A stretch of 64,000 nucleotides of DNA from the NCBI RefSeq assembly GCF_029490015.1, contig NZ_CP120468.1:310001-374000 (forward strand), in the 5' to 3' direction. Positions within the stretch are counted from its first letter, which is position 1. Each line of letters opens with the position of its first letter. Source of the DNA: Halobaculum limi. GTDB taxonomy: Archaea > Halobacteriota > Halobacteria > Halobacteriales > Haloferacaceae. The position numbers and the translations under genes were made by a program. This document shows positions 25,061 through 31,841 of this stretch, piece after piece. The notes under the pieces are model-generated. The model made no database searches, was not told where the DNA came from, and worked only from the letters and a program-made list of their open reading frames with translations.

Positions 25061-25678
25061 ATGTCTGAGAGGCCCCTCGTCGTCGCGGTGAACGGATCGC
25101 GGCGCGACGGGAGTTACGGCCGTGCGACGCTAGAGTACGCCCTCGACGCCGCCGCCGACTACGGCGTTGAGACGGAGTTTATCAACCTCGGTGACCCGGC
25201 GCTCGACGTTCCGCTGTACCACCCGGACGTCGACGCCGAAGACGCCGGCGACGTGGCCGACCTCCTCGCGACGATGCGTCGTGCCGACGGCGTCCTCGTC
25301 TGCTCACCCGTGTACCACGGGTCGTACTCGTCAGCGTTCCGTTCGTTCCACGACTGGTGCAGTTTCGACGAGTACGAAGACACCGTCGTCGGCCTGTTCG
25401 CCGTCGCCGGCGGTGGCTCCTACGGCGGGACGCTCGAACACATGCGGTCGACCATCCGCGGCGTCCACGGCTGGGTCGCTCCCCTCCAAGTCGGTATCCG
25501 CGGCGCGCGCAACAAGTTCGAACCGTGGGATGGCGAGCGACCGTCCGCGGACGCCATCGGGTCGGGTGCACGCTACGAGTTCGTCGACGACAGTCTCCGT
25601 GAGCGAACGGAGAAACTCGGCCGGCGCATCGCCCACTACGCCGGTCACAAAGACGAGTTCCTCGACGTTCCCGAGTGA
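25061..25678 (+). CDS. NADPH-dependent FMN reductase
   Basis: 205 residues with a flavodoxin-like fold: VVAVNGSRRDGSYGRAT binds FMN phosphate, then CSPVYHGSYSSAFRSF, and AGGGSYGGTLEHMRSTIRGVHGW. It probably reduces FMN or quinones with NAD(P)H. Starts 8 nt after an AT-poor leader. Single gene. Confidence 0.88.
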   Translation: MSERPLVVAVNGSRRDGSYGRATLEYALDAAADYGVETEFINLGDPALDVPLYHPDVDAEDAGDVADLLATMRRADGVLVCSPVYHGSYSSAFRSFHDWCSFDEYEDTVVGLFAVAGGGSYGGTLEHMRSTIRGVHGWVAPLQVGIRGARNKFEPWDGERPSADAIGSGARYEFVDDSLRERTEKLGRRIAHYAGHKDEFLDVPE

Positions 25679-25696
25679 CTTCACTCGACAGGTGGC

Positions 25697-26041
25697 TCAC
25701 TCGACGAGTCGCTCCTTTCGCGCCCGCGAGAACTGTTTGACCTCGTACTCGCGGGACATCGCCGCCGACCGCGAGTCGAACGCCTCGACGTACACCAAGG
25801 TCACCGGCGTTCGCCCGCGGGTGTACTTCGCGCCCTCGCCCGCGTCGTGTTCGGCGACGCGGCGGGATACGTCGGTCGTGTAGCCGGTGTACAGCGAGTC
25901 GTCGGCACACGCGAGGACGTACACGTAGTGGTCGGCGGGCGGGACAGAGACACCGTCGACGCGGTCGCTCGCGCCTGTCACCTCGGCGTCGGTGTCCGTC
26001 TCTGCGTCGCGGCCGGCGGTGTCAGAAGTGCGGTCGCTCAC
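25697..26041 (-). CDS. GIY-YIG domain protein (UPF0213-like)
   Basis: 114 residues from a GTG start. The core is [41 protein letters not shown], the GIY-YIG motif in the small UPF0213 style, with the conserved Arg in DVSRR and a final [14 protein letters not shown]. An acidic N-terminal extension of about 35 residues is unusual for the family but common in haloarchaea. Enzyme activity is not proven for this subfamily. Confidence 0.88.
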   Translation of the reverse strand: MSDRTSDTAGRDAETDTDAEVTGASDRVDGVSVPPADHYVYVLACADDSLYTGYTTDVSRRVAEHDAGEGAKYTRGRTPVTLVYVEAFDSRSAAMSREYEVKQFSRARKERLVE

Positions 26042-26160
26042 GGTGTGAGACTCGATAAACGGTGGCGACGCGGCGCGACGCCGCGCTCCACGCTTCCCCC
26101 GGGGGGTTGGGTGGTTGGGTTGGTGGCCGTTGCGGTGCGATGGGGTGGTCCCAGAGCGGT

Positions 26161-26313
26161 TCAATCGTCAGCGCGGGTCCGCTCTCGTGCCGCTTCCGCG
26201 ATACCCGCGTTAGCTGAGCACGACGGGCACGCATTGAGTCGCCCGTGTTCGTCGCTGAACACGCGAGCGAAGCGGTCGGATACGTGCGACCCGCAGTGGT
26301 CGCAGCGTGGCAT
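26161..26313 (-). CDS. Small zinc-ribbon protein (DUF7563-like)
   Basis: 50 residues beginning [19 protein letters not shown] and carrying CDHCG and ACPSC, a zinc ribbon, followed by a helical tail [16 protein letters not shown] recognise it as a haloarchaeal small zinc-finger family annotated DUF7563, from memory. A TATA-like AGTATATG on the minus strand near 26369 suits an ATG at 26313; an in-frame start at 26367 is possible. Role unknown. Confidence 0.75.
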   Translation of the reverse strand: MPRCDHCGSHVSDRFARVFSDEHGRLNACPSCSANAGIAEAARERTRADD

Positions 26314-26416
26314 ATGATCGACCGGCATCCACCGCTTGCCGGTATCCTCGCTATGGGTTGCTTGCACATATACTCTTTCACGGTTATTTCAGGGTTCCGT
26401 CAGGGGATCTTGTCCG

Positions 26417-27193
26417 TTAGGTATCACGTGCATCACGGCGGCCACCAACTCCACGAGCGATCAGTGCTGCCTGCGTTCCAGCGACAAACCCGGCGTCGAC
26501 GTTGACGACGGACAGGACCGTACACGACTGCAGTAGGCCGTACAGCGCTGCGAGGCCGTCGCCGCCGACACCGTACCCCGTGGAGGTCGGTACGCCGATG
26601 ACCGGCGCGTCGACGAGACCGGCGACGACCGGCGGGAGCGCCGCCTCTCGACCCGCGACAGCGACGACGACGTCGGCCTCGCGCAACGTCTCCACCTCGT
26701 CGAGGACGCGCGTGAGGTTCGCCACGCCGACGTCTTCGACGAGTTCGACGCGAGCGCCACCCTCGCGAGCGACGACGGCCGCCTCGCGTGCGGCCGGTGC
26801 GTCGGCAGTTCCGCCGGAGACGACGACCACGTCGGCGTCGACCTGCGGGGAGTCGTAGTCGGCGGCGTGAGCGACGACGGTTCGGGCGCGTGCGTCTCTG
26901 TCGACGGTCGCGTCGGGGTGTTCTTGGTCGAGATACGCGCGGACCTGTTCGGCCGTCTCGTCGTCCGCGCGGGTGACGAGTGCGCGCCCCGTCGAGTCGA
27001 CGGCGGCGTCGGCCATCGCCGCCACTTCGGCGGGCGTCTTTCCCTCCGCGAGGATACCCTCAGGGATGCCGCGTCGGCGTTCACGGGCGGCGTCGAACCG
27101 TCCGGCCTCTGTCGTCGCGTAGCCGCGGAGGCGTGCCTCCGCCTGTGCGGGCGTGAGGTCGCCGTCTGCGAGGGCTTCCAGGGTTTCGCGCAT
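26417..27193 (-). CDS. larB: Nickel-pincer cofactor biosynthesis protein LarB
   Basis: 258 residues. The C-terminal PurE-like domain has DVVVVSGGTADAPAAREAAVVAR and VVAVAGREAALPPVVAGL, typical of LarB, the carboxylase/hydrolase that makes pyridinium-3,5-bisdicarboxylic acid mononucleotide for lactate racemase and related enzymes. The ATG gives MRETLEALADGDLTPAQAEARL; a GTG four codons earlier (27205) is an alternative. The larC and larE partners are not nearby. Confidence 0.9.
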   Translation of the reverse strand: MRETLEALADGDLTPAQAEARLRGYATTEAGRFDAARERRRGIPEGILAEGKTPAEVAAMADAAVDSTGRALVTRADDETAEQVRAYLDQEHPDATVDRDARARTVVAHAADYDSPQVDADVVVVSGGTADAPAAREAAVVAREGGARVELVEDVGVANLTRVLDEVETLREADVVVAVAGREAALPPVVAGLVDAPVIGVPTSTGYGVGGDGLAALYGLLQSCTVLSVVNVDAGFVAGTQAALIARGVGGRRDARDT

Positions 27194-27314
27194 ACCGTGG
27201 GGCACGCAACGGGGCGACTCGAAGGCTCCGACCGGCGGTCGTATATAAACCTATGGAACGAAACCCCCGCGAACGGGTCCGTGGGGGCTTCTTCGCGGAG
27301 AAAGTTGGGAAATC

Positions 27315-27320
27315 TTATAA
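27315..27320 (+). promoter_or_regulatory. TATA box of the histone-fold gene
   Basis: TTATAA, about 26 nt before the ATG at 27346, so the transcript is probably leaderless. A second TATA-like TATATAAA at 27242-27249 lies between larB and this gene and could serve larB on the other strand. Confidence 0.5.
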
Positions 27321-27345
27321 GGAGCCGTCCGGAAAAGTCGGGTGC

Positions 27346-27513
27346 ATGGCAGACCTCATCGTCAAGGCAGCCGTCAAGGAGTACCTCGAGGAGAAGAACG
27401 TCGCGTCCGATTTCTACGACGCGCTCGACGAGGAAGTTGCTGAGCTGCTCGAGGACGCCGCCCGGCGTGCCGAGGAGAACGACCGAAAGACGGTTCAGCC
27501 GCGCGACCTGTAA
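27346..27513 (+). CDS. Small histone-fold / DUF1931-type protein
   Basis: 55 residues, MADLIVKAAVKEYLEEKNVASDFYDALDEEVAELL then helices ending in VQPRDL. This resembles the archaeal histone-fold family (DUF1931) and carries the helix-loop-helix spacing of that fold. Too short for a complete classical histone pair. Codon use is like neighbours. Chromatin role is unproved. Confidence 0.7.
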   Translation: MADLIVKAAVKEYLEEKNVASDFYDALDEEVAELLEDAARRAEENDRKTVQPRDL

Positions 27514-27532
27514 GCAGGTTCCCTTCCTCCAC

Positions 27533-28231
27533 TTATTTCAGCGACCGCACAGCGACAGCGCCGTCCGCGTCGCCGACGTACACCGCGTCCGCAAGTCCGA
27601 CGAACAGCCCGTGTTCCACGACACCAGCGACGCCCGAGAGCGCCGTCGCCAGCGAGGCGGGGTCGTCGACGCCGCCGAAGTCACAGTCGACGACGAGGTT
27701 GCCGTTGTCCGTGATGACGGGGCCGTCTTTCCGCTCTGCCTCCCGGAGCACCGGGTCGCCGCCGACGTCGCGAAGCGCTCGCTCGACTCGTGCGTGTGCG
27801 TCGGGCAGTACCTCGACCGGCACCGGGTAGTCGAGTGGCGCGGCGAGTTTCGAGTCGTCGGCGACGACGAGGAAGCGGTCGGCCGCCGACGCGACGACTT
27901 TCTCCCTGGCGTGGGCCGCACCGCCGCCTTTCACGAGTGCGTTGGCGTCCGTCGCTACCTGGTCGGCCCCGTCGATTGCCACGTCGACGCGAGCCACGTC
28001 CGACAGCGACCGCAGGGGGATACCCACATCCTTCGCCAACGCCCGTGACTGGTAGGAGGTGGCGACGCCCTCGACGTCGAGGCCGTCGGCGACGCGGTCG
28101 CCGAGCGTTCGGATGGCGTGTGCCGCCGTCGACCCGGTTCCCAGTCCGACGAGGTCGCCGTCGCTCACCTCGGCGGCGGCCGCCTCGCCCGCCGCTCGCT
28201 TCGCCGTCTCGCCGCCGCCCGTGTTCTTCAT
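27533..28231 (-). CDS. rpiA: Ribose-5-phosphate isomerase A
   Basis: 232 residues. RpiA motifs: LGTGSTAAHAIRTLG, DGADQV, LVKGGGAAHAREKVVA and DDSKL. It interconverts ribose 5-phosphate and ribulose 5-phosphate. The ATG gives MKNTGGGETAKRAAGEA. It converges with the histone-fold gene. Confidence 0.95.
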   Translation of the reverse strand: MKNTGGGETAKRAAGEAAAAEVSDGDLVGLGTGSTAAHAIRTLGDRVADGLDVEGVATSYQSRALAKDVGIPLRSLSDVARVDVAIDGADQVATDANALVKGGGAAHAREKVVASAADRFLVVADDSKLAAPLDYPVPVEVLPDAHARVERALRDVGGDPVLREAERKDGPVITDNGNLVVDCDFGGVDDPASLATALSGVAGVVEHGLFVGLADAVYVGDADGAVAVRSLK

Positions 28232-28362
28232 ACGCGGTGACTCGGCGGCGGGCGCAAAACGCTTGTCCGTCGCCGGTAGGACAGGTGAGCGGTCGGGCGT
28301 CCGGACGCGATAGGAAAATCGCCGGGCGAAGACGTTACCACGCCCGGCGACGACCGTCGCGT

Positions 28363-28605
28363 ATGCGCATCGAGTACGACCGGGACACCTGCGTCGGGAT
28401 GTTCCAGTGCGTGGCCGAGTGGGACGCCTTCGAGAAGGACATGGACGCCGGCAAGGCGGTCCTCGTCGACAGCGAGGAAATCGAGGACGGCGTGTTCTCG
28501 CTGGAAGTTCCCGACGGCGAGGAACTCGACGCGAAGTTCGCCGCCCGCACCTGCCCCGTCGACGCCATCCGCCTGTACGACGACGACGGCGAGCAACTGA
28601 TCTGA
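28363..28605 (+). CDS. Small ferredoxin, probably [3Fe-4S]
   Basis: 80 residues. Only three ligand cysteines are visible: C10, C16 (C-x5-C) and C64 followed by P (RTCPVDAI). The second position of a CxxCxxC motif is not cysteine, so the cluster is likely [3Fe-4S], as in P450-type ferredoxins. Electron partner is unknown. Confidence 0.85.
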   Translation: MRIEYDRDTCVGMFQCVAEWDAFEKDMDAGKAVLVDSEEIEDGVFSLEVPDGEELDAKFAARTCPVDAIRLYDDDGEQLI

Positions 28606-28616
28606 GCCGGCGACCC

Positions 28617-28621
28617 GTTTT
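28617..28621 (+). terminator. T-run after the ferredoxin gene
   Basis: TTTTT in a GC-rich setting, 11 nt after the stop codon. Such U-rich stretches end archaeal transcripts. It separates the ferredoxin from the convergent bacteriorhodopsin gene. Confidence 0.4.
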
Positions 28622-28750
28622 TCGCCGACGACCAAACGGCGCTGTCGCTGTCCGGGTAGCGTGCAATAAAATCGGGCAAGAGGCCCGAGATCGCCCGCGT
28701 GGACGAGATGCCTCCGAACCGACGGTACCGGTGTGTCGAGACGCCGTGTC

Positions 28751-29488
28751 TCAGTCTGCGGTCTGCGCGGTCGTCGCGCCCGAACCGCTCAGGACGCTCC
28801 GACTGCGAAGCAGAATGAACCCGAAGCCGACCTTCGCCGCGAGGTCGAGCACCGCGAACGCGGCCGTCTCGACGGGCAGCGGGATGAGCGCCAGGCCACT
28901 CTCAGTGCCGATGATCCAGACGACGGGGTACAGCGACCACAGCACCAACACGAGGTTGCGGAGTTGACTGAACAGCGCCGCCCGTTCGCCCGACATCTTG
29001 CTGGCCTGTTCGGACATCGTGCCGAGCAGGTAGTACAGCAGGACGATGAACGCGCCCGTGGAGATGGCCCACCACGCGATGCGGATGGCCTGCCCCTCAC
29101 GCGCCAGTGCACCGACGAGGCCGGTGACGATCATAAACACGTCGAGGCCGATCAGCGTCGCGATGGTGTTTCGATCTGCTCCCGCTAACAGCGCGAGGTC
29201 GAGCAGAAGCAGTGGTGTGGTGAACAGCCAGTCAGCGTACCGCGCCCAATAGATGTCGAGTGTCTCGAGACCTTGGACGGGCACTTCGATGAGGCCGAAC
29301 CCTGTCGCCATCGCGAAGTATGACGCCGCCGCGATAGCAGGGATGAAGATGGTGATGATGTAGTACTCCTGTTGTTCCGGATCACGTACCGACCAACCCT
29401 GTGCGATGAAGTACAGGGTGCCGAGCGTCATCCCGATCGTTCCGATCCAGAGGCTGATCGATTCCAGCCCTGCGGTTGGTGTTGCCAT
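28751..29488 (-). CDS. bop: Bacteriorhodopsin, light-driven proton pump
   Basis: 245 residues with seven helices. Key residues by alignment to Halobacterium bacteriorhodopsin: R83 (R82), D86 (proton acceptor D85) and D97 (donor D96) in [19 protein letters not shown]196 and E207 (E194, E204 release group), D215 and Schiff-base lysine K219 (D212, K216). These fit an outward H+ pump, not a halorhodopsin or sensory rhodopsin. It is divergent from crtY and blh, which make its retinal. Confidence 0.97.
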   Translation of the reverse strand: MATPTAGLESISLWIGTIGMTLGTLYFIAQGWSVRDPEQQEYYIITIFIPAIAAASYFAMATGFGLIEVPVQGLETLDIYWARYADWLFTTPLLLLDLALLAGADRNTIATLIGLDVFMIVTGLVGALAREGQAIRIAWWAISTGAFIVLLYYLLGTMSEQASKMSGERAALFSQLRNLVLVLWSLYPVVWIIGTESGLALIPLPVETAAFAVLDLAAKVGFGFILLRSRSVLSGSGATTAQTAD

Positions 29489-29712
29489 ACGCGAAATATT
29501 ACACGGCTGACTACCACTTAGTTCCTTTTGCCGAAAACGGCCTATGTGAGCCCCCTACATCATATTTTTGGCCGTCTGGGGACCGAACATATTTGTGTTA
29601 GTTTCTTATAATGTTACGTTCGACCCCGCACGCTTATCCACGCTGCGGGTGGGGGAGAGAGTATGCCTTCGACACCCCGCCGTCGGTCGGTCACACGGAG
29701 GTTCTTCACGTG
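29489..29712. promoter_or_regulatory. Divergent bop / crtY control region
   Basis: AT-rich 224-bp gap. It contains GCCGAAAACGGC (29530-29541) and an inverted pair ACGGCC (29537-29542) and GGCCGT (29570-29575) spaced 33 bp centre to centre, near three helical turns. CTTATAATG at 29604-29612 is a TATA-like box for the crtY-blh transcript, with a leader of about 75 nt. Light or oxygen control by a Bat-like regulator is plausible but not shown. Confidence 0.5.
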
Positions 29713-30486
29713 ATGTTGACGTATCTCGGCTTTCACGTTCTGTTCGTTCTCCCGGTCGTCGCCCTGTTGCTGTGGCGGCGACCTGTGCTTCCCGCACGCC
29801 GCCGCAGAATCGGCCGGGTCGGTCTCGTGTTGATGGGGACGGTGGCGTTCTGCTACACGACTCCGTGGGACAACTATCTCATCGAACGCGGGGCGTGGTT
29901 CTACGGCGACGGCCGCGTGTTCGCGCGGGTGTGGCTCGCCCCCGTGGGTGAGTATCTCTTCTTCGTCCTCCAGACCGTCATCGTCGGTCTGTGGCTCTAC
30001 TGCGTCGACTTCGACGCCTCGCCGGTCGACGGCGACCTCGACCGCCTCCCGCGCGCCGTGGGTGCCCTCGTACTGCTCGCACTCGGTGTCGCCGGTGGCG
30101 TCCTCGTCGTCGCGGGGGCCGAGCGATTCTTCTATCTCGGTGCGATTCTCGTCTGGGCGTGCCCCATCCTCGCGCTTCAGTGGGCAGTCGGCGGCGCGTT
30201 CCTGCTCGCACGACCGCGGCCGTGGCTCGTCGGTATCGGCGTCCCGACGCTGTACCTGTGGGCCGTCGACCGCGTCGCTATCGGCCTCGGCATCTGGACA
30301 ATCGCCGACGACACGTCGACCGGTGTGCTGCTGCTCGGACTGCCTATCGAGGAGGCGGTGTTCTTCGTCGTGACGAGTGCGCTCGTCGTGTTCGGCCTCG
30401 TCCTCTTCGAGTGGGTGCTCCAGCGATTCGACGCGCGCACGGACGCCGACCGACACGACCCAGTCGCCACACCAGGTGACGATTGA
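29713..30486 (+). CDS. crtY: Lycopene cyclase (CrtY, CarR/CrtYcd type)
   Basis: 257 residues, about seven membrane spans, with FCYTTPWDNYLIERGAWFY and LPIEEAVFFVV, the two cyclase repeat motifs of the haloarchaeal/fungal type. It makes beta-carotene from lycopene. Start chosen at the ATG giving MLTYLGFHVLF; a GTG one codon earlier is equal. The stop overlaps the blh start by one base (TGATG at 30484-30488). Confidence 0.92.
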   Translation: MLTYLGFHVLFVLPVVALLLWRRPVLPARRRRIGRVGLVLMGTVAFCYTTPWDNYLIERGAWFYGDGRVFARVWLAPVGEYLFFVLQTVIVGLWLYCVDFDASPVDGDLDRLPRAVGALVLLALGVAGGVLVVAGAERFFYLGAILVWACPILALQWAVGGAFLLARPRPWLVGIGVPTLYLWAVDRVAIGLGIWTIADDTSTGVLLLGLPIEEAVFFVVTSALVVFGLVLFEWVLQRFDARTDADRHDPVATPGDD

Positions 30487-31523
30487 TGGCGGTGACGGAG
30501 TACCTCTCGCCGTCACTCTCGGCAGCACTCGACCGCTGGGGGATACGGGCGTCGTGGGTCGCACTCGCGGTCGCACTGCCGTTCGGCCTCGTCGCGTCGT
30601 CGCTCCCGCCCGCGCTCCGGTACGCGCCGTTTCTCGTCTCGGTGGTCGTCTTCGGCCTCCCGCACGGGGCCGTCGACCACCTCGTTCCGGCACGGCTCTC
30701 GGCGGTCGGACTCGTTCGGTCGGTCGGTGTCGTCGTCGCAGTGTACGGCGTGCTCGGCGTCGGCTACGGGCTGTGGTGGATGCTCGCACCCGTCTCGGCG
30801 TTCGTGTTCTTCATCCTCCTTACCTGGGCCCACTGGGGACAAGGCGACGTGTACGCTCTGCTCGTGTTGGCCGACGCCGACCACCTTCGCACGCGTGCAG
30901 AGCGGGTGCTGACGCTGGTCGTCCGCGGCGGTCTCCCGATGCTCGTCCCGTTGGTCGGCCACCCCGACGAGTACCGACGGGTCGCGGCGGCGCTCGTCGG
31001 CTTGTTCGCTACCGACGCGACCGCGCTCGACCCGTTCTTCACCCCGACCGCCCGCGCCGCCGTCGCCGTCGGTTTCGGGGCGGTGACGCTCGCGTCGTTG
31101 GCGCTGGGCGCGCGTCACGTCCGCAGCGACGATGCCGACCGCCACCCGTGGCTCGTCGACTGCGGCGAGACGCTCGGCCTGTGGGCGTACTTCCTCATCG
31201 TGCCGCCAATACTCGCCATCGGCGTCTACTTCTGCCTGTGGCACGCGACCCGCCACATCGCCCGACTGGAACTGCTCGACTCGGGCGCACGCGAGGCGCT
31301 CGCAGCGGGTGACCTCACGAAGACGCTCCGGCGGTTCGCCCGCGACGCCACGCCCGCGACGATCGGTGGCCTCGTCGTCGTCGCCGGCGTGTGGGCGCTC
31401 GCGCCGCGTCCATCTGCCGGCCCGGAGGGACTACTGGCGGTGTACCTCGTCGCCATCGCGGTGATGACGCTCCCGCACGTCGCCGTCGTCACGTGGATGG
31501 ATCTGCGGCAGGGCGTGTGGTGA
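30486..31523 (+). CDS. blh: Beta-carotene 15,15'-dioxygenase (Brp/Blh)
   Basis: 345 residues, polytopic. Iron-binding histidine motifs: FGLPHGAVDHL, TWAHWGQGD, LWHATRHIARL and LPHVAVVTWMD. It cleaves beta-carotene to two retinals. The ATG sits in a TGATG overlap with crtY, so the two are translationally coupled and together supply the bacteriorhodopsin chromophore. Confidence 0.95.
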   Translation: MAVTEYLSPSLSAALDRWGIRASWVALAVALPFGLVASSLPPALRYAPFLVSVVVFGLPHGAVDHLVPARLSAVGLVRSVGVVVAVYGVLGVGYGLWWMLAPVSAFVFFILLTWAHWGQGDVYALLVLADADHLRTRAERVLTLVVRGGLPMLVPLVGHPDEYRRVAAALVGLFATDATALDPFFTPTARAAVAVGFGAVTLASLALGARHVRSDDADRHPWLVDCGETLGLWAYFLIVPPILAIGVYFCLWHATRHIARLELLDSGAREALAAGDLTKTLRRFARDATPATIGGLVVVAGVWALAPRPSAGPEGLLAVYLVAIAVMTLPHVAVVTWMDLRQGVW

Positions 31524-31529
31524 GACACA

Positions 31530-31559
31530 GCGTTCGGACGCGGACGGTGGTACGAACGC
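31530..31559 (+). terminator. Hairpin after blh
   Basis: Stem GCGTTCG/CGAACGC (31530-31536/31553-31559) with a 16-nt loop, starting 7 nt after the stop. The right arm also forms the palindrome CGAACGCGTTCG (31553-31564). Candidate 3'-end structure. Confidence 0.4.
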
Positions 31560-31641
31560 GTTCGGGTCGCCACGGTTGCGAGCCCCAGTCGCGGGGAATC
31601 GGGGAGAGTGTTTATCACAGACGTTCGTGTCGATTCACACG

Positions 31642-31755
31642 ATGACAGACGATTCGTGCCACATCCCGGAGTGGGCCGCCCTGCTCGGAGAGTCCGTCCC
31701 GGAGGAGGCCTGCGACCGCCGACAGTTCGACTTCCGCCCGCGCGACCTGGCCTGA
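31642..31755 (+). CDS. Small ORF upstream of hef
   Basis: 37 codons, MTDDSCHIPEWAALLGESVP then an acidic/basic tail ending RPRDLA. A TATA-like TTTATCA (31610-31616) is about 28 nt before the ATG, which supports a leaderless gene. It has two cysteines and one His but no clear motif. It ends 86 nt before hef. Unrecognised, and could be spurious, though the promoter fit is good. Confidence 0.5.
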   Translation: MTDDSCHIPEWAALLGESVPEEACDRRQFDFRPRDLA

Positions 31756-31841
31756 ACCGCCTCGTCGAACCGACTGGCAGCAGGCTTCACTTTCACCCCG
31801 GTTCGCGAAGGTTTACCCGGAACGACGAGTAAGGTCGGACA

